Source of the DNA: an uncultured bacterium
Lineage (GTDB): Bacteria > Cyanobacteriota > Vampirovibrionia > Gastranaerophilales > Gastranaerophilaceae
DNA: 64,000 bases
Assembly: GCA_949292185.1 (NCBI GenBank)
Contig: CASEYP010000031.1
Location: 186,001-250,000, forward strand
Direction: 5' to 3'
Shown here: piece after piece, positions 54,918-62,957 of the stretch
Layout: each line of letters opens with the position of its first letter
Position numbering within the stretch: the stretch's first letter is position 1
Notes under the pieces: model-generated
What the model was told of the DNA's origin: nothing
The model's input: the letters and a program-made list of their open reading frames with translations, nothing else
Databases searched by the model: none
Position numbers and translations under genes: made by a program

Positions 54918-54939
54918 AAAAGCATGCCGGCATGCTTTT
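54918..54939. repeat. 22-bp perfect palindrome before adhE
   Basis: AAAAGCATGCC-GGCATGCTTTT is perfect and symmetrical. It can fold as a 9-bp stem with a CCGG loop followed by TTTTAATATT, like a terminator, or act as a double-strand protein-binding dyad. It lies about 40 bases upstream of the adhE -35 element. Confidence 0.65.
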
Positions 54940-54980
54940 AATATTAGATAAAGAAAAGATAAAGATTGTAAAATCTACAC

Positions 54981-55009
54981 TTGATTTAATATAATCTTTG
55001 CTGTAAAAT
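54981..55009 (+). promoter_or_regulatory. adhE promoter
   Basis: TTGATT (54981-54986) and TAAAAT (55004-55009) are 17 bases apart. The predicted start point near 55016 falls inside the Rex/CRP-type operator. Confidence 0.55.
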
Positions 55010-55013
55010 GTAA

Positions 55014-55031
55014 TTGTGATAAATTTCACAA
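55014..55031. promoter_or_regulatory. Rex-type (or CRP/FNR-type) operator at the adhE start point
   Basis: TTGTGAT-AAAT-TTCACAA matches the Rex consensus TTGTGAA-N4-TTCACAA at 13 of 14 conserved positions. The same bases contain TGTGA-N6-TCACA, the CRP-type consensus. Rex is the NADH/NAD sensor that commonly represses adhE; its position over the transcription start fits repression. Confidence 0.7.
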
Positions 55032-55098
55032 ATTATGCAGGTGACTTTATTAATAGTATTAATAGTAATATGCTGTGTTATAAAAAGGAGAAAAAATT

Positions 55099-57783
55099 AT
55101 GACAACAAAAAGCAAAAAGACTGTTGAAAACTTGGAAAAGGCTTTAAATAAACCTAACCTAGTAGACAACGCTGAACAATTAGAATTACTAATTGAAAGA
55201 GTTAAGAAAGCTCAAAAGCTTTATGCAACTTTCACACAAGAACAAGTTGACAAAATTTTCAAAGCTGCTGCGACTGCTGCAGACAAAGCTCGTATTCCTC
55301 TTGCAAGAATGGCTGTTGAAGAAACAGGCATGGGCGTTTTAGAAGATAAGATTATCAAAAACCACTTTGCATCAGAATACATTTACAACAAACACAAAAA
55401 TGCTAAAACTTGTGGAATCATTAAAGAAGATAAAACAAACGGAATTAAAATTGTTGCTGAACCTTTAGGTGTTATTGCAGGTATTGTTCCTACAACTAAC
55501 CCAACTTCAACTGCAATATTCAAATCATTAATAGCATTAAAAACAAGAAACGCTATAATCTTTTCACCACACCCAAGAGCAACAAAATCAACTATAGCTG
55601 CTGCTAAAGTTGTATTAGATGCTGCAGTAAAAGCAGGTGCTCCTGAAGATATTATCGGCTGGATTGATATTCCATCTATCGAATTATCAAGCCAATTGAT
55701 GAAACACCACGATATAGCTTGTATTTTAGCTACAGGTGGTCCAGGAATGGTTACAGCTGCTTACTCATCAGGTAACCCAGCATTAGGTGTTGGTCCTGGT
55801 AATGCTTCAGCTGTTATTGATGAAACAGCTGATATTAAAATGGCAGTTTCTTCTATATTAATGTCAAAAACTTTTGATAACGGTATGATTTGTGCTTCTG
55901 AACAATCAGTTATTGTTGTTGATAAAGTTTATGAAGAAGTTAAAAAAGAATTCATCTACAGAGGTGCTTATTTATTAACAGCTGCAGATGAAAAGAAAAT
56001 GATTGATCTTCCATTCATCGATCCAAAAAGAGGAACAGCTCATCCAAAAATCGTTGGTCAAAGCGCTCATACAATCGCTGAATTGGCTGGGTTCAGCGTT
56101 CCTGAAACTGCTAAGATCTTACTTGCTGAAAGACCTTCAGTTGATTGGGAAGATCCATTCTCTAGAGAAAAATTATCTCCAATCTTAACTATGTATAAAG
56201 CAAAAGACTTCGATGAAGCTACTGAAATGGCTTATGAACTTGTTTCTAAAGGTGGTGCTGGTCACTCTGCAGACCTTTACACAGATACTCGTAGTCAAGA
56301 AAGAGTTAACCAATTCGCTGAAAAAATGCCAGCTTGTCGTGTGTTAATCAACTCACCATCAGCTCAAGGTGGTATTGGTGATTTATTCAACTTCAAACTT
56401 GAACCATCTCTTTCTTTAGGTTGCGGTTCTTGGGGTAAAAACGCTATCTCAGGTAACATTGGTGTTGAAAACTTATTAAACTACAAAACAGTTGCTGAAA
56501 GGAGAGAAAACATGTTATGGTTTAAGGTTCCTCAAAAAGTTTACTTTAAACGTGGTGCTATCGATTTAGCTCTTCGTGAACTAGAAGGAAAGAAAAGAGC
56601 ATTTATTGTAACTGATAGATTCTTATTCAATTCAGGTGCTGTTTATAATATTACTAACATCTTAGATGAAATCGGTATTGATTACCAAATCTTCTTCGAT
56701 GTTAAACCAGATCCAACATTATCTACAATTAACCAAGCTATGGAAATGATTAAACCTTATGAACCGGATGTAATCATTTCACTTGGTGGTGGTTCTCCAA
56801 TGGATGCTGCTAAGATTATGTGGTTAATGTATGAACAACCTGATACAAACTTCGAAGATATCTCTATGAGATTTATGGATATCAGAAAGAGAATTTGCAG
56901 AATCCCTGAATTAGGTAAAAAAGCTACTATGGTTGCTATCCCTACAACTTCAGGTACAGGTTCAGAAGTTACACCATTTGCAATCATCACTGATGATGAA
57001 AACGGTGTAAAATATGCAATCGCTGATTATGCATTAACTCCAAATATGGCAATCATCGATCCAAACTTTGTTGATGGTATGCCAAAAGGCTTAACAGCAG
57101 CTTCTGGTATTGATGCTTTAGTTCACGCATTAGAAGCTTATGTTTCTTGTATGGCTACAAACTTCACTAACTCAAATGCTTTAGAAGCTTCTAAGTTAGT
57201 ATTCAGATATTTGGAAAGATCTTATAACGAAGGTGCTAATGACCCTATCGCTAGAGAAAAAATGCACTATGCTGCAACAATCGCTGGTATGGCATTTGCA
57301 AACGCATTCTTAGGATTGTGCCACTCTATGGCTCACAAATTGGGTGCTATGTTCCACGTACCTCACGGTGTTGCTAACGCATTGTTAATCAGACAAGTTA
57401 TTAAATACAACGCTGTTGATTGTCCTAAAAAACAAGCAATCTTCCCTCAATATAAATTTCCTAACGCTAAAGCTAAATATGGTCAAGTAGCTGACGAATT
57501 AGGCTTAGGCGGTAAGAATGATGATGAAAAGGTTGAATTGTTAATTGAAGCTATCGATAAGTTAATGAAATCTATTAACTTACCAAATTCAATCAAAGAC
57601 TTCGGTATCTCAGAAAAAGATTTCTATGATAAATTAGATGAAATGGTTGAATTAGCATTCGACGATCAATGTACAGGTGCTAACCCTGCATACCCTCTAA
57701 TGACAGATATTAAACAAATTTATATCGACGCATTTGAAGGTGTTGTAAGAGATTACTACCCATCAGCAAAAAAATCAAAATAG
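55099..57783 (+). CDS. adhE: Bifunctional acetaldehyde-CoA/alcohol dehydrogenase
   Basis: Reduces acetyl-CoA to acetaldehyde and then ethanol, regenerating two NAD+; it assembles into spirosomes in other bacteria. The 894-residue protein has an N-terminal aldehyde dehydrogenase domain with the catalytic cysteine in DNGMICASEQSVIV. The C-terminal iron alcohol dehydrogenase domain (from about 472) has SLGGGSPMDAAKIMW, TTSGTGSEVTPFAI and the iron site SMAHKLGAMFHVPHGVANAL. AAAAAGGAGAAAAAATT precedes the ATG. Codon choice (many GCT, GGT, AAC) marks high expression. A second ribosome-site-like AAAGGAG sits just before Met472. It is controlled by the operator at 55014-55031. Confidence 0.97.
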   Translation: MTTKSKKTVENLEKALNKPNLVDNAEQLELLIERVKKAQKLYATFTQEQVDKIFKAAATAADKARIPLARMAVEETGMGVLEDKIIKNHFASEYIYNKHKNAKTCGIIKEDKTNGIKIVAEPLGVIAGIVPTTNPTSTAIFKSLIALKTRNAIIFSPHPRATKSTIAAAKVVLDAAVKAGAPEDIIGWIDIPSIELSSQLMKHHDIACILATGGPGMVTAAYSSGNPALGVGPGNASAVIDETADIKMAVSSILMSKTFDNGMICASEQSVIVVDKVYEEVKKEFIYRGAYLLTAADEKKMIDLPFIDPKRGTAHPKIVGQSAHTIAELAGFSVPETAKILLAERPSVDWEDPFSREKLSPILTMYKAKDFDEATEMAYELVSKGGAGHSADLYTDTRSQERVNQFAEKMPACRVLINSPSAQGGIGDLFNFKLEPSLSLGCGSWGKNAISGNIGVENLLNYKTVAERRENMLWFKVPQKVYFKRGAIDLALRELEGKKRAFIVTDRFLFNSGAVYNITNILDEIGIDYQIFFDVKPDPTLSTINQAMEMIKPYEPDVIISLGGGSPMDAAKIMWLMYEQPDTNFEDISMRFMDIRKRICRIPELGKKATMVAIPTTSGTGSEVTPFAIITDDENGVKYAIADYALTPNMAIIDPNFVDGMPKGLTAASGIDALVHALEAYVSCMATNFTNSNALEASKLVFRYLERSYNEGANDPIAREKMHYAATIAGMAFANAFLGLCHSMAHKLGAMFHVPHGVANALLIRQVIKYNAVDCPKKQAIFPQYKFPNAKAKYGQVADELGLGGKNDDEKVELLIEAIDKLMKSINLPNSIKDFGISEKDFYDKLDEMVELAFDDQCTGANPAYPLMTDIKQIYIDAFEGVVRDYYPSAKKSK

Positions 57784-57803
57784 TTTGATTTTATAATAAA
57801 CGG

Positions 57804-57837
57804 AAGAGTCGGAAATGAAATTTCATTTCCGACTCTT
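57804..57837. terminator. Terminator of adhE
   Basis: A perfect 34-bp palindrome (57804-57820 with 57821-57837) is followed by T residues on the plus strand. It lies 20 bases after the adhE stop and can also end the converging 57871 gene. Confidence 0.9.
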
Positions 57838-57870
57838 TTTTATTCAAATTAACACTAACTTTGAATCTGT

Positions 57871-60800
57871 CTAACCACGAGCTGATGCAGAAACTTCCAT
57901 AACTTTCTTTTTCTTTTTCTTTGATTCAATAATACTATCATTATTAAATCTGGTTAATCGTTTGTCTTCTTTTTCATCAGTCATATTTGAATTATTTATA
58001 TTAACATTTGTAGACGCAGAAGCTGCTAAGACGGTTTCATCTTCCGGAGAGGATGAAATGATTTGATCTTCTTCTCCTCTAGCTTGATTTGGTTGTTCTA
58101 ATGTTGTTGCATCAACTCCTGTATTATCTGTTTCCGCATCGGTATTTGTATCAGTATTTTCAGACATTAAACTTGTTGCTGCTTGAACTTTTTTATCAGC
58201 ATCCTTATAATTTGCGTTTGCACTTTTTACCGTAGCTTCAGCTTGAGAAGATACATTATCTGCATCATTATTTGCTGATAAACCATTTGCAGCTGAAACT
58301 GTTGCTGCTGCACCTGTTGAGGTTTCTAATACACCTTTAACTAATTTCATTTGTCCCAATGCAACTTGAACAATACCTGCCTGGAATGTAAATGGATTTG
58401 ACAACATCGCAGAACCTGTTGCAATTAAATTAGATCCTAATACGGTATTTGTAATACCGACTGCTGATGTACCAATTCCGACTATCAATGTGTTTTGAGC
58501 TACATCTAACTGATTTGAAATTTTCTTATCTAAAGAGGTAATACTTTGATTTAAAGATTTTGCAGAATTTTTAAATGTAGATAATTGTTGAATACTATCA
58601 GCTACAGTTTTATTAACTGTTGTAGCAATTTGCTCTTCTGAAGATAGGGAGGTTTCCATTTGAGTAGAAATATTTTGCATTTGAACTTGAGCTGCTGAAG
58701 CTTCCTCTTGGGTTTGTGCATTTTGAACTTGAGATTGAGCTGCTGTATACTCTTGAGTTAAAGCTTGAGCTTGCAACATATTTTCTTCATGGTTTGAAGT
58801 TGCTTGATTAGCTTCTTTTTCTACTGTTTTTACAATATCTGCGCTCTTTTTAGTTTGAGCTGCAACAGAATCATTGTAATTTTCAACTTCAGATTGAGAA
58901 TTGTTCATATCTTGAGTTGCTTTTGCTAATGTTGATGTTGCACTTAAAGCATTTCCAGAATTAAATTCTATTGAAACTGAATATGTACTATCCTTATTAT
59001 CTTGCTCTTGTTGATTTGCGGTATTATTATTTGCAGGTTGTGCTTCAGTTGATTGATTTGCAGGTTGCGCAGTTTGATCTTGAGCATTTTGAGTTTGATT
59101 TTGTGTATTTTGTTGAGTTTGTTGTTGAACTTGAGAAGTTTCAGCATTGTTTCCTTGATTTTGGACTTGAGGTTGTACAGTTTGCTGTATATTATTTTGG
59201 CTGTTAGCTGTTGCTAAAGCTTGTGGTTGCATAGCTTGTTGTGCAGTATTATTAACAGTTGAATTTGCAGGAGCTTGCTCAGAATTGCCTCCAACTGAAC
59301 CTGTTTGAACATTATTGCCTGCATTTGCTTCTGTATTTTGACCTAATGCTTGTTGAGTTGATTTTAATAACTGTGCGTTTTCTTTTGCAACATTATTATA
59401 TGATTTTAATGTAGATGTTGAAGCTGTAGACTTTTCATCGGCAGATGAACTTGCAACTAAGCCTGTCGCACCTGAAACTGATGCCGCTGCTCCTGTTACA
59501 CTTTCGATAATACCCATGTTCATTAAACCTTTACCAAGTATTGCAAGCATCATACCTGTACTGTAAGTAAATGGATTTGACATCATTGCAATACCTGATG
59601 CAAGCATTGATGAACCTACAGTATTATGAACAATACCAACAGCAGCAGTTCCTGCGCCTACAACCATTGTATCTTCTGAAACTTTTTGAACATTCTTTGC
59701 TCTTTTAGATAGTTCTGAATTTTGACCATCTAAGGTTTTTGCATTCTTTTGATATTTTGCACTTGAAATTGAATTTTTAGATATCATTTCACCTAGAGAT
59801 TCAGAATCTTGTTTATCCTGATCCTCTATATTTGAAATCTGAGTCATTATATTATTCATTTCATCTGTTTTATTTTCGTTTTCTGTACTTGTTGATTGAT
59901 TTTGAGTTTGCATTTGAGCTTGCATTTGAGCTTGCACTTGAACAGGTATATTATTCTGTTCTGCTGTAGAATTATTAGCCACAGCTGATGTGTTTTGAGA
60001 AGTGGCACTTTCACTTTCTTGCTGTACTGCATCCAATTCTGCAAGAAATGCTTCTGCTTGTTGCAAATTTGCTTCTCTTTTTTGCGCTGTAGAAGATGCT
60101 TCTTTGGTTAATTTCTTCATATCTTTATTAGTGTTTGTTATAGCTTTTTTGACAGTTTTATCTGATTCATTTGTTGTTGTTTTTTGAGAATTTAATTCTG
60201 TTGTAGCCTTAATTGTAGTTACTGAGGCTTGAATTGCATTTACTGATGTGAAATTAGTATTTACACTATAACCAGACTTCTCTTGATTTGTTTTTGATTT
60301 ATTTTCAGCATTATTATCTTGTTGCTGATTTTCATCAGTATTTTGAGCAGTTTCTTTATCATTTCCGGTCATTGTGTTTTGGACATTTTCCTGTGTTTGT
60401 TGCGCTAAACTTACATAAGAAGTAGCAAAATCCTTCAATTCTGTATTGTTATTATTTTGCAATGTATTTAACAAATCATTTGAATATGTCTCTAAATCTG
60501 TACCTTTTTCAATTGCTATTTTAGATACTTCATCTCCTGTTATTCCTGATAAAATATCGGATAATGTACCGCTATTTTGAGCTAAAAGGCCTTTTGCAAC
60601 ATGTAAATTGCTTGTATCATTATAATTTTTAGAAAAATCACTTAATTCTTTGCCAGCTTGAATTACATCTTCACTAATTTGAAGATTACTATCTATTTTG
60701 GTATTTAATGAATCTATAGATGATAAAAATTCTTCTAATTCAGCACCATCACGCTGCATATCATAAACAATGCCACCATTTTTTCCACTTAAGTGTTGAC

Positions 60801-61500
60801 TTAAAATTTTATAATGCAAACGCTCATTAGAACTTAATGTACCATTCTTTTTCTTCTCATCAAGATCTTTCCATTCATTGGTCATCTTTTCAACTTGTTC
60901 TGCTGTCTTTTTATATTCATCTTCTTTTCTAAGTTTTACAAACATTGCATTTCTAAATTTTTCTTTAAAATCATCTTCTTGAGCCTCTGTTTCTTTTATA
61001 GAATTGTCAGCTTGTGTAATATATTTTATGGCTTTTTGTTTAATACTATCAAGAGAGTTGTCATCAGTAGCTTCTTCTGTTGATGTATAGTCTTCGGTTG
61101 TAGCCTCATCTGCCACTACAACATATGCGGTTACATCAGCTTGTTGCTGAGCATGCGCCCATTCCAAGATTTCATCTGGGATCTTATAGCCATTATTCTC
61201 CATTTCAATAATTTCTTCATAAGAATAATTTGCCCATTGAGAATCCGTTACTGCACAATTATTTTTCATATTACTATAAATTTCTTTATGCGCACCTTTT
61301 AATTCTTTTATAGCAATACGTTTTGCATAATCTAAATAATAACCGTCACTATATTTATTACCATATTTTGCTTTTAATCTTTCAGCATAATCTATTATTT
61401 TATCAGAGTAAGTTGAAATATCTATATCGGGATTTAATGCGGTTCCTGAAGATACATTAGTGTTATCAAGATTTAATTTTTTTGCAGGTTTTACAGCCAT
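57871..61500 (-). CDS. 1209-residue internally duplicated protein with hydrophobic and N/Q-rich regions
   Basis: Residues 1-120 are globular (IDISTYSDKIIDYAERLKAK). Residues about 150-400 are coiled coil. Two homologous units follow, at about 411-700 and 839-1090. Each starts with YSV, a short strand and a helix (SVNAIQASVTTIKAT against GNALSATSTLAKAT), and ends in a pair of glycine- and alanine-rich hydrophobic segments at about 610-690 and 1000-1070 (TVGSSMLASGIAMMSNPFTY against TVLGSNLIATGSAMLSNPFT). An N/Q-rich linker (about 735-835) separates them. The end is basic. The layout resembles pore-forming or translocator-type proteins, but this is speculative. It has no signal peptide and no known domain. 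It converges with adhE. Confidence 0.72.
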   Translation of the reverse strand: MAVKPAKKLNLDNTNVSSGTALNPDIDISTYSDKIIDYAERLKAKYGNKYSDGYYLDYAKRIAIKELKGAHKEIYSNMKNNCAVTDSQWANYSYEEIIEMENNGYKIPDEILEWAHAQQQADVTAYVVVADEATTEDYTSTEEATDDNSLDSIKQKAIKYITQADNSIKETEAQEDDFKEKFRNAMFVKLRKEDEYKKTAEQVEKMTNEWKDLDEKKKNGTLSSNERLHYKILSQHLSGKNGGIVYDMQRDGAELEEFLSSIDSLNTKIDSNLQISEDVIQAGKELSDFSKNYNDTSNLHVAKGLLAQNSGTLSDILSGITGDEVSKIAIEKGTDLETYSNDLLNTLQNNNNTELKDFATSYVSLAQQTQENVQNTMTGNDKETAQNTDENQQQDNNAENKSKTNQEKSGYSVNTNFTSVNAIQASVTTIKATTELNSQKTTTNESDKTVKKAITNTNKDMKKLTKEASSTAQKREANLQQAEAFLAELDAVQQESESATSQNTSAVANNSTAEQNNIPVQVQAQMQAQMQTQNQSTSTENENKTDEMNNIMTQISNIEDQDKQDSESLGEMISKNSISSAKYQKNAKTLDGQNSELSKRAKNVQKVSEDTMVVGAGTAAVGIVHNTVGSSMLASGIAMMSNPFTYSTGMMLAILGKGLMNMGIIESVTGAAASVSGATGLVASSSADEKSTASTSTLKSYNNVAKENAQLLKSTQQALGQNTEANAGNNVQTGSVGGNSEQAPANSTVNNTAQQAMQPQALATANSQNNIQQTVQPQVQNQGNNAETSQVQQQTQQNTQNQTQNAQDQTAQPANQSTEAQPANNNTANQQEQDNKDSTYSVSIEFNSGNALSATSTLAKATQDMNNSQSEVENYNDSVAAQTKKSADIVKTVEKEANQATSNHEENMLQAQALTQEYTAAQSQVQNAQTQEEASAAQVQMQNISTQMETSLSSEEQIATTVNKTVADSIQQLSTFKNSAKSLNQSITSLDKKISNQLDVAQNTLIVGIGTSAVGITNTVLGSNLIATGSAMLSNPFTFQAGIVQVALGQMKLVKGVLETSTGAAATVSAANGLSANNDADNVSSQAEATVKSANANYKDADKKVQAATSLMSENTDTNTDAETDNTGVDATTLEQPNQARGEEDQIISSSPEDETVLAASASTNVNINNSNMTDEKEDKRLTRFNNDSIIESKKKKKKVMEVSASARG

Positions 61501-61608
61501 AATTCCTTCATCCTTATGATTTCATATACCGTTATTGTCGGTAATTTCTTCATAAACTTTAGTAGTTATGGCTTTTTAAGCTTGTATATTTACAAAATTT
61601 TACAATTC

Positions 61609-61932
61609 TTATAAGTGTTTTTCTATATTTGAAATTATTGTTGATTTAGGCATTAAACCTGTCATTCTTTCTACAGGTTCACCATCTTTATATACTAACA
61701 AACTTGGTAAACCACTTATAGAATAAGCCTTTGCAGTTTCTAAACTTTCTTCAACATTAACTTTAGCAAATTTTACTTTACCAACATAAGATTCTGCAAT
61801 TTCATCAATTACAGGTCCTAATTTTCTGCAAGGTCCACACCAAGTTGCCCAAAAATCAACAACTACAGGTATATCAGATTTTAAAACTTCTTGTTCAAAG
61901 TTTGAATCACCAATTTCTATAACATTTCCCAT
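61609..61932 (-). CDS. trxA: Thioredoxin
   Basis: A general disulfide reductase of the cytoplasm. The 107-residue sequence has the active site FWATWCGPCRKLGPVIDEIA with WCGPC, the cis-proline region ISGLPSLLVYKDGE and the usual C-terminal helix. GGGGATAAATT precedes the ATG. It is a single gene, divergent from the exonuclease gene. No thioredoxin reductase is in the window. Confidence 0.96.
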   Translation of the reverse strand: MGNVIEIGDSNFEQEVLKSDIPVVVDFWATWCGPCRKLGPVIDEIAESYVGKVKFAKVNVEESLETAKAYSISGLPSLLVYKDGEPVERMTGLMPKSTIISNIEKHL

Positions 61933-62026
61933 AATTTATCCCCATTTATTAACTTACACTTCACAATTTTATCATGGAAAAAATTTTTATGCTATTATCT
62001 ATAATGAAGGCACTTAGGATTAGAAA

Positions 62027-62944
62027 ATGGCAAGAAAAAAAGTAATTGAGATAGTTTTAGATACTGAAACAACTGGGTTGGATTATACAAGAGAAAGAAT
62101 GGTTGAATTTGCCGCTGTAAGACTCGAAAATGGCAAAATTAAAGACGAATTTCAAACACTTATTAACCCTGAACAACATATTAGAAAATCAAGTATTGCA
62201 ATTCACGGAATAACCCAAGAAATGGTTGAAGATGCTCCAAAAGAAGCTGAAATTATGCCAAAAATTCTTGAATTTATTGGGGATTACCCTATTGTAGCCC
62301 ATAATGCAATATTTGATTATTCATTTATAAATGAAGCTGCTAAACGTACTACAGGTAAAGAAATTTCTAATGAAAGAATTGATACTCAACAAATGTTCAA
62401 AGAAATTTATCCTGATTTAGAAGCTCACGGATTGAATGCTTTAACAGAAAAATTTAAAGTTGAATTAAAAGATCACCATAGAGCAATGGGTGATACTATG
62501 GGATTGGCACTGGCTTACCCTAAATTAAAAAAATTATATAACCAAAAATATGACTGGGAAAATAAACAACTTGATAATGTAGAGTATTTATTTGAAAGAT
62601 TTTTAAGAATTCAACAAACAGTTACAACCCTGCAATCTGAAATGCAAGATTTAAAATCTGTTTTTAAATTGTATTTTGATCACGGAGGTTCCCCAATAAC
62701 TTCTCAAGAAGGTGATTTGCTGATTTATAACTCAAAACAATCATTTGGTTATGATTTTAATACAGTAAAACCTATTTTAGAAGAAGTTGGAGCTTTGGAA
62801 AAAGCTGTTAAACTTAATACAGGTTTCATTGATAGACTTGTAAATGGAAGAAGCTTGGACGAAGAGAAAAAAGAACTTATCAAAAATGCCAGAGTTGAAT
62901 TAACTGAAACAAGAAATATCCAGATAATTAAGAATAATAAGTAG
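62027..62944 (+). CDS. DnaQ-like (PolIII epsilon-type) 3'-5' exonuclease
   Basis: A 305-residue protein. Residues 6-170 are a DEDDh exonuclease: VLDTETTGLDYTRERMVEFA (motif I, D and E), VAHNAIFDYSFINEAA (motif II) and HHRAMGDTMGLAL (motif III with the histidine). The remaining 130 residues form helices with a coiled-coil tendency (YLFERFLRIQQTVTTLQSEM) and are not a known nuclease part. It may act as the proofreading subunit or as a separate repair nuclease; the C-terminal extension makes the second plausible. The ATG has AGGATTAGAAA upstream, and a TATAAT lies at 62000-62005. Confidence 0.9.
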   Translation: MARKKVIEIVLDTETTGLDYTRERMVEFAAVRLENGKIKDEFQTLINPEQHIRKSSIAIHGITQEMVEDAPKEAEIMPKILEFIGDYPIVAHNAIFDYSFINEAAKRTTGKEISNERIDTQQMFKEIYPDLEAHGLNALTEKFKVELKDHHRAMGDTMGLALAYPKLKKLYNQKYDWENKQLDNVEYLFERFLRIQQTVTTLQSEMQDLKSVFKLYFDHGGSPITSQEGDLLIYNSKQSFGYDFNTVKPILEEVGALEKAVKLNTGFIDRLVNGRSLDEEKKELIKNARVELTETRNIQIIKNNK

Positions 62945-62957
62945 GAGAAAGGTAAAA

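Larger units (their letters stand above)
54566..54980. other. Non-coding stretch before adhE with two hairpins
   Basis: From 54481 to 55098 there is no convincing gene. Apart from the promoters described separately, it holds a hairpin ACGAGG-N8-CCTCGT (54824-54843) followed by CTTTTATTATT, which looks like a terminator for a plus-strand transcript, and the 22-bp palindrome at 54918-54939. A short untranslated RNA ending at one of these hairpins is possible, but I see no clear promoter for it. Confidence 0.5.
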
